A stretch of 64,000 bases of DNA from NCBI RefSeq assembly GCF_000204015.1, contig NZ_GL883080.1:578511-642510 (forward strand). The letters are read 5' to 3'. Below are positions 1 through 8,383 of this stretch, piece by piece (the first letter of the stretch is position 1; each line of letters begins with the position of its first letter). The notes beneath the pieces are model-generated. The model had not been told where the DNA came from and ran no database searches. It was given only the letters and a program-made list of their open reading frames with translations. A program made the translations under genes and the position numbers. Origin of the DNA: Asticcacaulis biprosthecium C19 (GTDB lineage Bacteria > Pseudomonadota > Alphaproteobacteria > Caulobacterales > Caulobacteraceae).

Positions 1-116
1 CCTATGCGATTGTCCCTTTTGTCGCCACGCATGCTTCAGAGGATAACGGGGAGGCCTACCTCAACGCATTCCGCTGCAATCCTGACAAGCCGTCCCCGGC
101 CTTCGCCCCGCTCTAA
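1..116 (+). CDS. 3' end of an unidentified gene (partial)
   Basis: An open frame enters from the left edge and ends with TAA at 114-116. The visible 37 residues end in DKPSPAFAPL. The frame has no stop between position 3 and 114 and its codon use is GC-rich like the neighbourhood, so it is probably the true C-terminus of a gene. The fragment is too short to assign a family. It converges on the chemotaxis receptor with only 2 bp between the two stop codons. Confidence 0.5.
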   Translation, partial: YAIVPFVATHASEDNGEAYLNAFRCNPDKPSPAFAPL

Positions 117-118
117 CC

Positions 119-1810
119 CTAAGCCGACCTCAGCGCCTGGATAAAGCGTTCGCCCTGCACCTTCAGCCGCGATGTGGCATCGTCGATCTGCTGGGACGCG
201 GTCTCGATATTGCGGCCCGCCGAATGGGTCTGCGCCGTCAACCCCGCCAGTCGCTGCGAAGCTTGCGCCGCGGTCTGGGCCTCATGCGAGGCGCGGCGAA
301 CGACATGCGACATCTCCGCGGTCGTCCGGGCCTGCTCATCGACCCGGCCCGACACGGTCTGGGCAATATCGTGCAGGTGCTCGACCGCCTGGATGATGTC
401 GCGCAAAGTATCGGCCGAACGATCGGACACACGGCGGATGTCCTCGACCCGCTTGGAGATGCTGTCGGTCGAATGCGAGGTCTGGGCGGCCAGCGCCTTG
501 ACCTCGGTGGCAACCACGGCAAAGCCCTTGCCGGCTTCACCGGCGCGGGCGGCTTCGATGGTGGCATTCAGCGCCAGGACATTGGTCTGGACAGCCAAAT
601 CGTTGATCAAGGCCACGACTTCGGAGATCTGATCCGCCGCATGCGCCAGTTCGGTGATGATGGCCTCGGCGCTCTTGCCCGATTCGTAGGCGCGGCGGGC
701 CATTTCGGTCGACGCCTGCATCCGGCCGGTGATGTCGGAGATGGCGGTATTCAGAATATCGGCCGCCGACGACACCTGGTCGACATTGCCCGACACCACC
801 TGGGTGGCCTCGGAACAGGCGTGGGTCTGCTGATCGGTCTGACCGGCGCAGTCGCTGAGATGACGCGAGTCGCCGTTCAACGTGCCGCTGGCCGCGCTCA
901 GCTCATGGATCGACGCTTCGAAATCGCGGCTGAAGGTCTGGCACAGCGCATCCAGGGCCTGAGCCTTTTCGAGGGTCTGCCGGTTGCCAGCATCTGCGGC
1001 TTCGCGTTCGGTCTGGGCATGGGCCGTCTGCAAATCGCTGAAATCCTTGATCGACCGCGCCATCTCCCCCAGTTCCCCCTTGGCCTTCAGGTTGAGGTGG
1101 CTGAGATCGGCCTGGCCGCGGGCCAGTTCGGCCAGGGCCATCACCATGGTTTTCAAGGGTTTGGCGATGACAAAATAGACTCCCGCAATGGTCAGACCGC
1201 ACAGGATTAGCGCGACCACTATGGTGGCTCCCATCAGCGTGGCCGCGGCGCTGGCGTCGCGCTGAGCCGCACCGCGTTCCCTAGCGGAATAGGCGTCGAT
1301 GGCTTCCGACACATTTTCCATGGTGCCGATCAGTTCATAATAGGCGGCATTGAACTGCGCCATCCGTCCCTGGGCGGCGGGATAGTCGCTGGCGGCCAGG
1401 GCGATGATCTCCTCGGCCATGGCGGCATAGGCCTTGACGGGTTCGGTCAGCGTGTCGGCGGTCTTGACCAGGGTCGGGTCCTTGATCAGCTCGACGTTGG
1501 CGGCGACCCGATCGCGGAAGATCTCGGTATTCTCGTTGGCGCCTTCCTGGGCGCGGGCCAGGTCTTGCGGCCGGTCGATGACGACGGCGTACATGGCAGC
1601 GACCACTTCGCCGCGGATGGCGTCGTGGGCCATGTCGGCTTCCATCTGGTTCTGCATCATCTTGGCGATCTGCGTCGATTCGGTCAGCGCAGAGCCCAGC
1701 TTGTTGACCGAATAGAAGCCCAGTCCTGCAATGCCGAGGCAAAGCACAAAACTGAGCATGGCGGCGAAGCCGGCCTTGGCGGAGATGGTGTTGAAAGAAA
1801 CCCGTGCCAT
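119..1810 (-). CDS. Methyl-accepting chemotaxis protein (563 aa)
   Basis: Inner-membrane chemoreceptor that signals to CheA/CheW. There is a membrane segment at about residues 13-35, a helical periplasmic four-helix-bundle-type sensor (about 40-185), and a second membrane segment (about 188-214). A HAMP domain follows (about 215-265), then a long cytoplasmic coiled coil. The conserved signalling tip is visible: [19 protein letters not shown], followed by [15 protein letters not shown]. The length is normal for a transducer with a small sensor. It has no C-terminal NWETF-type CheR tether. No che genes lie nearby, so it is probably an orphan receptor. The ligand cannot be inferred. Confidence 0.93.
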   Translation of the reverse strand: MARVSFNTISAKAGFAAMLSFVLCLGIAGLGFYSVNKLGSALTESTQIAKMMQNQMEADMAHDAIRGEVVAAMYAVVIDRPQDLARAQEGANENTEIFRDRVAANVELIKDPTLVKTADTLTEPVKAYAAMAEEIIALAASDYPAAQGRMAQFNAAYYELIGTMENVSEAIDAYSARERGAAQRDASAAATLMGATIVVALILCGLTIAGVYFVIAKPLKTMVMALAELARGQADLSHLNLKAKGELGEMARSIKDFSDLQTAHAQTEREAADAGNRQTLEKAQALDALCQTFSRDFEASIHELSAASGTLNGDSRHLSDCAGQTDQQTHACSEATQVVSGNVDQVSSAADILNTAISDITGRMQASTEMARRAYESGKSAEAIITELAHAADQISEVVALINDLAVQTNVLALNATIEAARAGEAGKGFAVVATEVKALAAQTSHSTDSISKRVEDIRRVSDRSADTLRDIIQAVEHLHDIAQTVSGRVDEQARTTAEMSHVVRRASHEAQTAAQASQRLAGLTAQTHSAGRNIETASQQIDDATSRLKVQGERFIQALRSA

Positions 1811-2323
1811 GGTACGTCTCTACCTGTACTGGAAAACCGTTGTTTTGGATCGCCGTCAGATTGCGGCAACAGGGTTAACGACAGGTTTCAGCCTATGCGG
1901 AAAATGGCTGATTTATGCCTTTGTGAACCTGGTGGCCGTATCGCTTCACGAGAAACTGCGCCTACAAATTACCTCTCCCCGCCCGCGGGGAGAGGACGAG
2001 AGCCGAGTGAAACGAAGGCGATCGGGTGAGGGGCCTTCCGAGGACGTTGCACTCTTGAACCTTTCGCCTCCCCCCTCCGCATTGCCCGCTGATTGTCACT
2101 TCGTTGCCGATCAGCAGGTGCTCCACTCTCAGTTCACGGGCTACGCATCTGGAGTTAACCACCGGCGATCCTGCGGCTGTAGACTTGAAGAATCTTTAAC
2201 CGGGCGACGACAAAATCGGCGAAGCAGTTGAGACTTTCGTCTTCAGAATATCCTCCATCGAGGGACGTGGCGGCAACATATTCGCAGAAGACGGACGCAA
2301 ACTGTTCTTAGCTATTCTGAGCT
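1811..2323. other. Intergenic region between MCP gene and Fic remnant
   Basis: About 510 bp without a convincing gene. It contains the dispersed repeat at 1972-2033. Downstream of the Fic remnant on the minus strand there is a short open stretch (about 2310-2160) that I cannot relate to Fic: I looked for a remnant of the HPFREGNGR active-site motif and found none. Confidence 0.5.
1972..2033. repeat. Dispersed intergenic repeat, copy A
   Basis: It opens with an inverted repeat, cctctccccgc / gcggggagagg (1972-1995), followed by a conserved tail that runs to gggtgagggg at 2033. A second, diverged copy is at 40246-40308 with the same hairpin head and the same tail ending ggtgagggg. This REP-like layout (hairpin head plus conserved unstructured tail) is familiar from many proteobacterial genomes. 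Both copies in this window lie beside broken genes. Confidence 0.8.
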
Positions 2324-2581
2324 TTAGTCAATAGGTTGGCTACCGTCCTTGTTGATTTCGACCGTCCGAATTTCGCCGGCCCAGGCGTAGAGATCCTGAA
2401 AGAGATGGCGGTGAATAGCTTTAAGATGGGCGAGATCAAAGCGGCCGTAGGGCGCGCCTTGTTCGATGCGCACCTGTACAAGGTTGCGCCCAGCATATTC
2501 CAGCGTGCCATGATCTCTGAGATCCAGCCTATTACGCAGGACATCAGTGCCCGGGTAAACGTAAGGATCGTCCTCGGTCAC
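2324..2581 (-). pseudogene. Truncated Fic-family AMP transferase (N-terminal remnant)
   Basis: The 85 residues carry the typical start of a cell-filamentation/Fic toxin: DDPYVYPGTDVLRNRL, then FDLAHLKAIHRHLFQDLYAWAGEIRTVEI. The frame stops right after GSQPID. The catalytic HPFxxGNGR motif of the family, normally about 60-80 residues further on, is absent downstream in every frame I read. It is therefore almost certainly inactive. It starts with GTG, and its first bases overlap the stop of the upstream antitoxin gene (GTGA overlap, 2578-2581), so it was once translationally coupled to it. Confidence 0.75.
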
Positions 2582-2868
2582 TTGGCCAGGGTCGTCGCCC
2601 TGATTTTTATATAGGCCAGCCTGCGCTCGACGGACCAGGCCTCACGGTCGAACATATCGAACATGGCAACATCTTCGGCCGTCAGCGGGTTGTTCTCGAT
2701 CTCGGCCAGCTTCATACCTTCAGCGCGACGTTCGCGACCGGCGGCGACCTCAGAGGCGGGCAGGGGGTAAAGTTCAACATAGGAATAATCTACCACAACA
2801 GACCTTAAACGGCCATCAATTTCCCGCGGCGAAAGACGGGGCACGGGCCATTCTCGCCACTGGTGCAC
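2578..2868 (-). CDS. Fic-associated (VbhA/YhfG-like) antitoxin
   Basis: A 96-residue protein directly upstream of the Fic remnant and overlapping it by 4 bp. The middle reads RRAEGMKLAEIENNPLT, then a short helical tail FDMFDREAWSVERR. VbhA-type antitoxins block Fic enzymes with an inhibitory helix holding an (S/T)xxxE(G/N) motif. The 'xxxEG' part fits loosely here but the S/T is not evident, so the class rests mainly on position and size. The GTG start at 2868 is uncertain; a shorter form is possible. With its toxin truncated, the gene may be a leftover. Confidence 0.5.
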   Translation of the reverse strand: MHQWREWPVPRLSPREIDGRLRSVVVDYSYVELYPLPASEVAAGRERRAEGMKLAEIENNPLTAEDVAMFDMFDREAWSVERRLAYIKIRATTLAK

Positions 2869-2966
2869 CAGGCTCAGTTAATGACTCTGACCCATTTTCT
2901 TCCCCTCTATACTACAAAAAGCACTGAATCATGAAATATGTAATATATTCGAGCATTTAAGGCGGA

Positions 2967-5267
2967 TTAACTGACAACCTTTTCAATCTCTTTAAGATGT
3001 CTTTTGAATATATGTCTATCAAGCTCGCTTAAATATTCACGTCCAGCATTCATTACCATCAGTCCATGGATATTTTTCAATTCTGTCTCTGTTAGTTTTT
3101 CGCCGTCTGAATTTTTTCCACTCTTGTATTGAACCCAGCAAAAAGTATCCAAGAAATTATCAGGCCACTCCTCCACCGCACCGTATAGTGTTGTTAAGAT
3201 TTGTGTAAACGTGCAAAATTCCCGAATCATAAAATTCATAGAGTAATTACTAGCAAATATTTCGGGTTCTTCGACATAATAATAGCAAAAGTTATTCAAA
3301 AATTCCACCCTAGACTCAACAATGACGCCTGAGTGGCTCAATGATATGCAAGATTCCACATTTATCAGTATTTCTTCTACCGCTTGATCTCTTTGAGGAG
3401 GGTGTTTTACAATCTCCATTTGTGTTTTCAATAATGTGCTTCGTACGGAAAGCAGCATACTTGATTTGCCGTCAAAACTGAATTTGTCCAATTCACCGAG
3501 CCTTAATATCAAGGCCGTCCGAATCCCTTGAAACTGCTCCACCGTAGCACCCAGTTCACGCATGCATCGGGCAACCAAATAGTCCAGCCCAAATGTTACA
3601 CTGACAAAATCCAAATCCGTCACACTGTTGCCACCGGCCTGGGCGAGGTGCTTTTTAGATTCGTCGAGGCAGGAGGAACTGGCTTTCCAGGCACCAACAG
3701 ATGCATAAATATACGCCATGGCTAGGTACCACTCGATGTCGAAGAGTGGGTCTCGAGAGTCAATAGTACCGCCAATGTCTGCCATGCTCTCCAATGCGGC
3801 GAATGGATCGTTCGCATTTTCTGTTAGCAACTGCCGAATTTTTGGAGATGCCAATCGCAGATGGTTTGAAAGCGGTGTCCCATGCGGTGTGCGGATAAAA
3901 ACCTGCTCGGGGTTTGGGTGGATAAAGTGCGTTGGCGGTGATTGAGCATATCGCTCGCTTTTCAACTGCACACTGACTACCCGATCTATGTTCTCCAGCA
4001 TCACCGGTATTTGAAAATGCAGTTTTTCCATAGACATATGCAGATCGTTGAGAATGTCATCGATCAGGCCCCTCATCGAATTACTGCTTAGTGCTTGGAG
4101 GGCATTTAATAGCCGATCTTCGATCCCCTTGTCGGATGTTATGACTTTTGTAGCAACCTGCGCGCTACAAAATCTCTTCCAGTTGTCCATCAGCAAAGCA
4201 ATGCGCCTGTTCAACCATTCAGTATCGGTTAGCATGTGAGCAATCGCTCGATCTTGTGGTGCAGCTATCCGCGAATAGGTGTTTTTCCACCAAGTCAAGT
4301 TTTGTTTACGATCTTCGGTGCTTTGACGGGAAAGCTGTCCGATACGATTGATTTCATTGAGAAACGCTCTGGGGTGCCGAACAACGTTACCTCCCGCTTC
4401 ATCCCAATTCCCGATGTCTGCGTTCATTATCGAATGTAAGCTATGACTACGGCTCACTAGTACGATTTTTCGTCGAGGATGTTGACGGCCGAGCGTTAGG
4501 TTCAGATCGAAAATGTACGCCAAGGATTTCGCATCGTTGAAATTTTGGTCGGGTTTGTTGGGCCGACGCCGATCGAGTTCCGATTGCCAATGGCACAAAA
4601 CTCTATCATTTCCATTAGGAAGTTCGGGACTCAGCTCCGCGATTTGCAGATATGGATTGGTAAGAAATTTCCTCAGTCGCCCAACGGCTTCAACCTGCTT
4701 ATTTTCGAGTTTCACCTCAATTAAGTCTGGCATCAATGCCGTGAATGCATGCTTAAATTCAATATACGCAGGAGCCGATCGATCGATTAGGCCATCTCCG
4801 ACCGCTTCTCGAGCACGCTCTAGTAGGTCACCGTATTGACTACTACTTCTAAGATCTCTAAGGCTCTTAAGCGCCTTGGCAGCATTCTGTGCGGTAGCGC
4901 GCACCGCTCCCTGCTTTATGTTCCGCGCAAAATCCATGAGTTCGACTATGTATGGAGGCAGTAGGACATATCCGTCATCCCTCTTAAACAAGACCTGCTC
5001 TAGTATGGCCTCGTGCAACGCATCTAGCGTAGAAGTTCCCATCCGGTCGAAAAATGCTCTTCCGTCATTCTCGAAAAAGAATGCCTCGGTCCGAGCAAGG
5101 CAATAGGCAAAAATCTCGCTATGATCTATAGCGTAGATGATTTTCCCCCCTTTTTCTTCAAAATCGATGTCTTCTTCGCTAGCTTCTGCGTATCGAATGT
5201 TGTTCTGGGCGAAGAGTTTATAAGCCTGTAGTGCCATTGTATCCTGAGTTGAGGTATCTATACGCAT
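2967..5267 (-). CDS. Large protein with PIN-nuclease-like N-terminus (766 aa), unknown
   Basis: Last gene of the island operon. I start it at the ATG at 5265-5267, because it shares one base with the TGA of the upstream gene (TGATG coupling). A longer frame to 5354 exists but runs inside that gene. No family is recognised with certainty. The N-terminal 290 residues have the spacing of a PIN-like metal-dependent ribonuclease: beta strand plus Asp in YAIDHSEIFAYC (D48), a Glu in LLPPYIVEL (E109), an Asp in NDAKSLAYIFDL (D245), and a final strand IVLVSRSHSL where PIN enzymes usually have TxD (here S272-S274). The remaining roughly 480 residues look helical, perhaps repeat-like. Base composition is much AT-richer than flanking genes, indicating horizontal acquisition. 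Confidence 0.7.
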   Translation of the reverse strand: MRIDTSTQDTMALQAYKLFAQNNIRYAEASEEDIDFEEKGGKIIYAIDHSEIFAYCLARTEAFFFENDGRAFFDRMGTSTLDALHEAILEQVLFKRDDGYVLLPPYIVELMDFARNIKQGAVRATAQNAAKALKSLRDLRSSSQYGDLLERAREAVGDGLIDRSAPAYIEFKHAFTALMPDLIEVKLENKQVEAVGRLRKFLTNPYLQIAELSPELPNGNDRVLCHWQSELDRRRPNKPDQNFNDAKSLAYIFDLNLTLGRQHPRRKIVLVSRSHSLHSIMNADIGNWDEAGGNVVRHPRAFLNEINRIGQLSRQSTEDRKQNLTWWKNTYSRIAAPQDRAIAHMLTDTEWLNRRIALLMDNWKRFCSAQVATKVITSDKGIEDRLLNALQALSSNSMRGLIDDILNDLHMSMEKLHFQIPVMLENIDRVVSVQLKSERYAQSPPTHFIHPNPEQVFIRTPHGTPLSNHLRLASPKIRQLLTENANDPFAALESMADIGGTIDSRDPLFDIEWYLAMAYIYASVGAWKASSSCLDESKKHLAQAGGNSVTDLDFVSVTFGLDYLVARCMRELGATVEQFQGIRTALILRLGELDKFSFDGKSSMLLSVRSTLLKTQMEIVKHPPQRDQAVEEILINVESCISLSHSGVIVESRVEFLNNFCYYYVEEPEIFASNYSMNFMIREFCTFTQILTTLYGAVEEWPDNFLDTFCWVQYKSGKNSDGEKLTETELKNIHGLMVMNAGREYLSELDRHIFKRHLKEIEKVVS

Positions 5268-6184
5268 CAGTGCAGAGCCTCCGCGAGCGCTTTCAAATTC
5301 GCTGAGACAGCTGTCGGATTTGAGGCAACGAAATGAGTACGAACAGCCGTCCAAGCTCTCGACGTTTCGGAATGCAATTTTTCGATCGGGACATTGGAGC
5401 TCGTCTGAAAATAACCTTGTGAAGCAGGAAGATCCCGATCGGCTTCATTTTGGATTTCGGCGTCGATATTTATTGAGTTATAAGCTTGGGCAATGTCAGT
5501 CTTGTAAATAATCTTAAGAAAATCGTGAAGATGTTGATGTGGCAAGCGGTTCAAGTAGAAATTTAGATCGATCTCCTTGAATGCTGCCTCAACCTGCTTT
5601 CGCAAAAATTTCTGTTCAATACCTCCCGTTACTACCTGAAATCTGGAAATAAAGTTTGGCAGCGCGACATGGGACTCAATCTGAGCCTGGTAGAGAAGAC
5701 AAAAATACAATATAGCGCCGAATTTTGTGAATAGCGGATCTTTGCAAAGCTTTTGAGCAATTTCAATACTATACACTGACGATATGGAATTTTTTACCGC
5801 GTCGACTAGAGTGGTGCCGAATACTACAGAAAATTCCCTACCTACGCTATTTTCATTTGCCTGCAAATAAAGCCTGTACAACACTCTCGCTAAATCCGGA
5901 GATTTAACAATGCGGCACAACACTAAGAACTCATCTCGACCATACCTCCGCTCTTCACTCAATTCATTTGCAATTAATACTTTAACTGAAATATGATCAA
6001 GAGCAGATATGATTGATCTAGACAGACTATATTTCCATCCAGCATCCTGGTTTGCTACACATCGAGCCTGAACGTACTCTGCGAAGCGGCGTGGTCCAGT
6101 ATCGAAGGACTCTCCATTCACAAGCGCGTATATGACCTCGACGAAATCTTTGTATCCAAAATCTTTTGCCAGCGTGTCGATCAT
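5267..6184 (-). CDS. Unknown helical protein of the island operon (305 aa)
   Basis: The start is taken at the ATG at 6182-6184, one base after the TAA of the upstream gene; an in-frame ATG at 6262 would lie inside that gene. The sequence is predominantly helical (for example IAQKLCKDPLFTKFGAILYF), with no signal peptide, no clear transmembrane segment and no catalytic motif that I recognise. The C-terminal 50 residues look linker-like (Ser/Thr/Asn-rich). It is sandwiched with 1-base spacing between two other unknown proteins, so it is probably made with them in fixed ratio and may be a structural or regulatory subunit. Codon use is AT-rich like the rest of the island. Confidence 0.65.
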   Translation of the reverse strand: MIDTLAKDFGYKDFVEVIYALVNGESFDTGPRRFAEYVQARCVANQDAGWKYSLSRSIISALDHISVKVLIANELSEERRYGRDEFLVLCRIVKSPDLARVLYRLYLQANENSVGREFSVVFGTTLVDAVKNSISSVYSIEIAQKLCKDPLFTKFGAILYFCLLYQAQIESHVALPNFISRFQVVTGGIEQKFLRKQVEAAFKEIDLNFYLNRLPHQHLHDFLKIIYKTDIAQAYNSINIDAEIQNEADRDLPASQGYFQTSSNVPIEKLHSETSRAWTAVRTHFVASNPTAVSANLKALAEALH

Positions 6185-6185
6185 T

Positions 6186-7043
6186 TTACACCATACTATG
6201 GAGGTATTTTTTGACGAACTTAAGGCTTCCAGTAGCAACCCTTGAGATGCCGCTCCAGTCAATTTCTGGCGTTGAGGTTAATTCGCCCCAGCCGATAGCA
6301 CGTGTGACCAATGTGCCTTTAAGGTGACGGCCTATAACCTCGCGCGATCCCTTGCCGTTGGTCAAAAGATTTACTGTGTATCCGAAGGTCCGCAAACTTC
6401 CATCCGTTCGGAAGATCAGGTTTGGCCCGGCATCCAAGCTGGTCGGGCGCCTAAAGACATAGCTGTTGTCCAGGCCCTCAAAATGCAAGGTTACTAGGAA
6501 TTCGTCCTGATTGAAGTGATTCAAGCCCAAAAATGATCGGAGAGTATTAGGGCAGGGGGCAGTCGTAGAGAAAATATCTTCTGCATCTGCCCAAGGCGCC
6601 AACCAGACAGCGTCACGCCCTCCGCGGACAATCGCGTCAGTCAACAGGTGGGGAATATCAGCGGCTCCTAGGAAGTCAAAAAACTGGGCCTGATTATACC
6701 CAGGTGGGCGCCCCACGATCGTTATCGGATCGAGATAATAGTTCTCAAGTGTTTCGAGAGACAAGGTGGTAAATACCTCTCCTAGGTCGTCCGAATGAAC
6801 CGGCCCACAGTGCAGGTAAATCGCCTTTGATTTCAAGACTTCCTGGACCGCCCGAGTCCATGTTGGAGCTTTTTGTCCCTTCAGACAAATCGCCAGATCC
6901 GTAAAGAACGCTTTTGCAAGACTGCCGTCTACGCGTCCGAGTTTCAGGTCATTGCTTAAGTTTTTGACGAACAGGAAGCCTCGATTCGATGTATAGGCTG
7001 ACGACAGCGCTCTTAGGCACAAATCTTTCTTTAGATGGTCCAT
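6186..7043 (-). CDS. Unknown protein, first of three coupled island genes (285 aa)
   Basis: Not recognised. The N-terminal half is mixed alpha/beta with the segment AIYLHCGPVHSDDLGEVF. The C-terminal half is beta-rich (RPTSLDAGPNLIF, RTFGYTVNLL) and ends KFVKKYLHSMV. No membrane segment or signal peptide is visible. I prefer the ATG at 7043, preceded by a purine-rich GGGGGAGG although that lies very close; an in-frame ATG at 7082 would add 13 residues. The gene begins 31-70 bp after the HTH protein and ends one base before the next gene, so the five genes look like one transcript. Confidence 0.6.
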   Translation of the reverse strand: MDHLKKDLCLRALSSAYTSNRGFLFVKNLSNDLKLGRVDGSLAKAFFTDLAICLKGQKAPTWTRAVQEVLKSKAIYLHCGPVHSDDLGEVFTTLSLETLENYYLDPITIVGRPPGYNQAQFFDFLGAADIPHLLTDAIVRGGRDAVWLAPWADAEDIFSTTAPCPNTLRSFLGLNHFNQDEFLVTLHFEGLDNSYVFRRPTSLDAGPNLIFRTDGSLRTFGYTVNLLTNGKGSREVIGRHLKGTLVTRAIGWGELTSTPEIDWSGISRVATGSLKFVKKYLHSMV

Positions 7044-7113
7044 ACCTCCCCCAATTGGGTAGCCACACCTGATCGAGATCATCCTGTTTGATATGCGTCA
7101 AAGGCGTACCTAT

Positions 7114-7644
7114 TTAGTCCGACGACACGAGTTCAATTGCGTCCTCGAGAGCACCGGCGGGCAAGGCATTAATTTGCTTCGCAAGGTTTATGCGCCTTGC
7201 TTCATTGGCCAGTTCGACCGTCGCACTGTCAATAATCGAGTTGCGTTCAGTGATAAGCCAACCGAGCACATCGGCCAGGTGCCAAACCCCCGTGTTACCG
7301 GCGTGAACTGGCGAGGGGAATGTTGCCTCGTTTTCAGTCATCAACTTTCGCATGCCCTGGCGCGACATTCCTATAAACTCAGCCGCTTCAGTGAGGCCAA
7401 CATAGTCCGGAGTCGCTTCCACGACCCTTGCGTTTGGAAGAGCGTTCTTGACATCAGAAATGGCACTTTCTAATGCGTCGAACGCGCTGGTACTTTCCCG
7501 ATCAAAGGCTAGCGAAATATGACCAGCAATGCCAAGGCCAACCAAGGCATCGTCACACCCCGATTCAAACAATCGGTCGACGATTTGATCCAAGTCTGGC
7601 GTTTTCTCGCAAAGCCGGAATTTAAGAGTGAATGAGTACTTCAT
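7114..7644 (-). CDS. HTH protein, probable antitoxin/autoregulator (HicB-like)
   Basis: A 176-residue protein. Residues 1-76 form a compact alpha/beta unit (MKYSFTLKFRL, then ISLAFDRESTSAFDALESAISDVK) that recalls the partial RNase-H fold of HicB antitoxins. Residues 82-130 form a helix-turn-helix of the excisionase/MerR type: VGLTEAAEFIGMSRQGMRKLM, followed by a wing VWHLADVLGWL. It follows the small Cys-rich protein by 6 bp, in toxin-then-antitoxin order as in hicAB. It is the natural candidate to bind the palindrome over the operon promoter at 7950-7965. The HicB relationship is inferred from pattern and order only. Confidence 0.55.
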   Translation of the reverse strand: MKYSFTLKFRLCEKTPDLDQIVDRLFESGCDDALVGLGIAGHISLAFDRESTSAFDALESAISDVKNALPNARVVEATPDYVGLTEAAEFIGMSRQGMRKLMTENEATFPSPVHAGNTGVWHLADVLGWLITERNSIIDSATVELANEARRINLAKQINALPAGALEDAIELVSSD

Positions 7645-7650
7645 AGCGGC

Positions 7651-7917
7651 CTATTCCTTTTTCATTTTGGGTCTTTTGGCTGAGTTACACTTATCAACAA
7701 CGTGATAAATGCGCTCCGCCATATCATGGGGAACCTTCGGCGTGCTCCAAACGCTAATCACGCAAAATGCACCACAACGACATTCCTTGTCATTGTAGGG
7801 GCAATATAGGCGACACCAGGCATGACCGCGGTCAACCTTTACGATTCGCCAGTTGTGTTGTTCAGCATAGTCGAGAGCAACTTCAATTTCCTTTTTGGGG
7901 TGCCGAGGGCGTACCAT
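7651..7917 (-). CDS. Small Cys-rich HicA-like protein, putative toxin (88 aa)
   Basis: First gene of the island operon. The N-terminus (RPRHPKKEIEVALDYAEQHNWRIVKVDRGHAW) has the helix-strand order and the single His after Gly that mark the HicA mRNA-interferase fold (HicA has GSHH). Unlike classical HicA it then carries five cysteines in about 18 residues, C-x3-C-x6-C-x-C-x3-C, which could bind a metal. Its basic tail is KRPKMKKE. The predicted -10 box lies only about 11 bp upstream of the ATG, so the mRNA may be nearly leaderless. The HicA assignment is an inference; an RNA- or DNA-binding accessory protein is the alternative. Confidence 0.5.
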   Translation of the reverse strand: MVRPRHPKKEIEVALDYAEQHNWRIVKVDRGHAWCRLYCPYNDKECRCGAFCVISVWSTPKVPHDMAERIYHVVDKCNSAKRPKMKKE

Positions 7918-7928
7918 TGATGTCCCAC

Positions 7929-7965
7929 TATTTAGAATTTCAAAGCCAGGTTGTCAAGTGACAAC
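7929..7965 (-). promoter_or_regulatory. Promoter with operator palindrome for the island operon
   Basis: On the minus strand a perfect -35 TTGACA (7952-7957) is followed after 17 bp by TAAATA (7929-7934). An inverted repeat gttgtca-ag-tgacaac (7950-7965, 7-bp arms, 2-bp spacer) covers the -35 box. This fits autorepression by the HTH partner protein. Confidence 0.6.
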
Positions 7966-8383
7966 TGAAGAAATAATTTTTCGGATTGTTAACGTTTCGT
8001 TAGATTTTGTTCTAATTATCGTCACATTAGGGTAAAATTAATCTCCATTTTGCGCCACAAATGACATTCTCGTTGCGAGGGCAACGAATTTTCACCTCCA
8101 TATTTCCAGTCTGCGAATCTCGGTCATTCCGTACGTGACTGCATTCAACCCTTTGATTATTTTTGTGTTTTCTTCATGCGCCACAAAGCGAAAATTTCTG
8201 CGGGCAATAACGATTCCAACCCTCCTGAAACGATGCTTTATTGGCCGTACGCTGACAATCGCGAAAATGATCTAAAAGCACGTAAACGATCTATGGTTGC
8301 GAAAAAGCCACTGTTTTTGAAGAACTAAGGAGAGCGGAGCAATATTCCCTTTCGTTCGCAAATGCTCCGACCGACGAGTAGGT
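7966..8383. other. AT-rich gene-free region at the right end of the island
   Basis: About 420 bp between the island promoter and the acetyltransferase gene. It is AT-rich with stops in all frames and I saw no gene, tRNA, integrase remnant or clear repeat in it. It probably marks the right boundary of the transferred segment. Confidence 0.5.
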
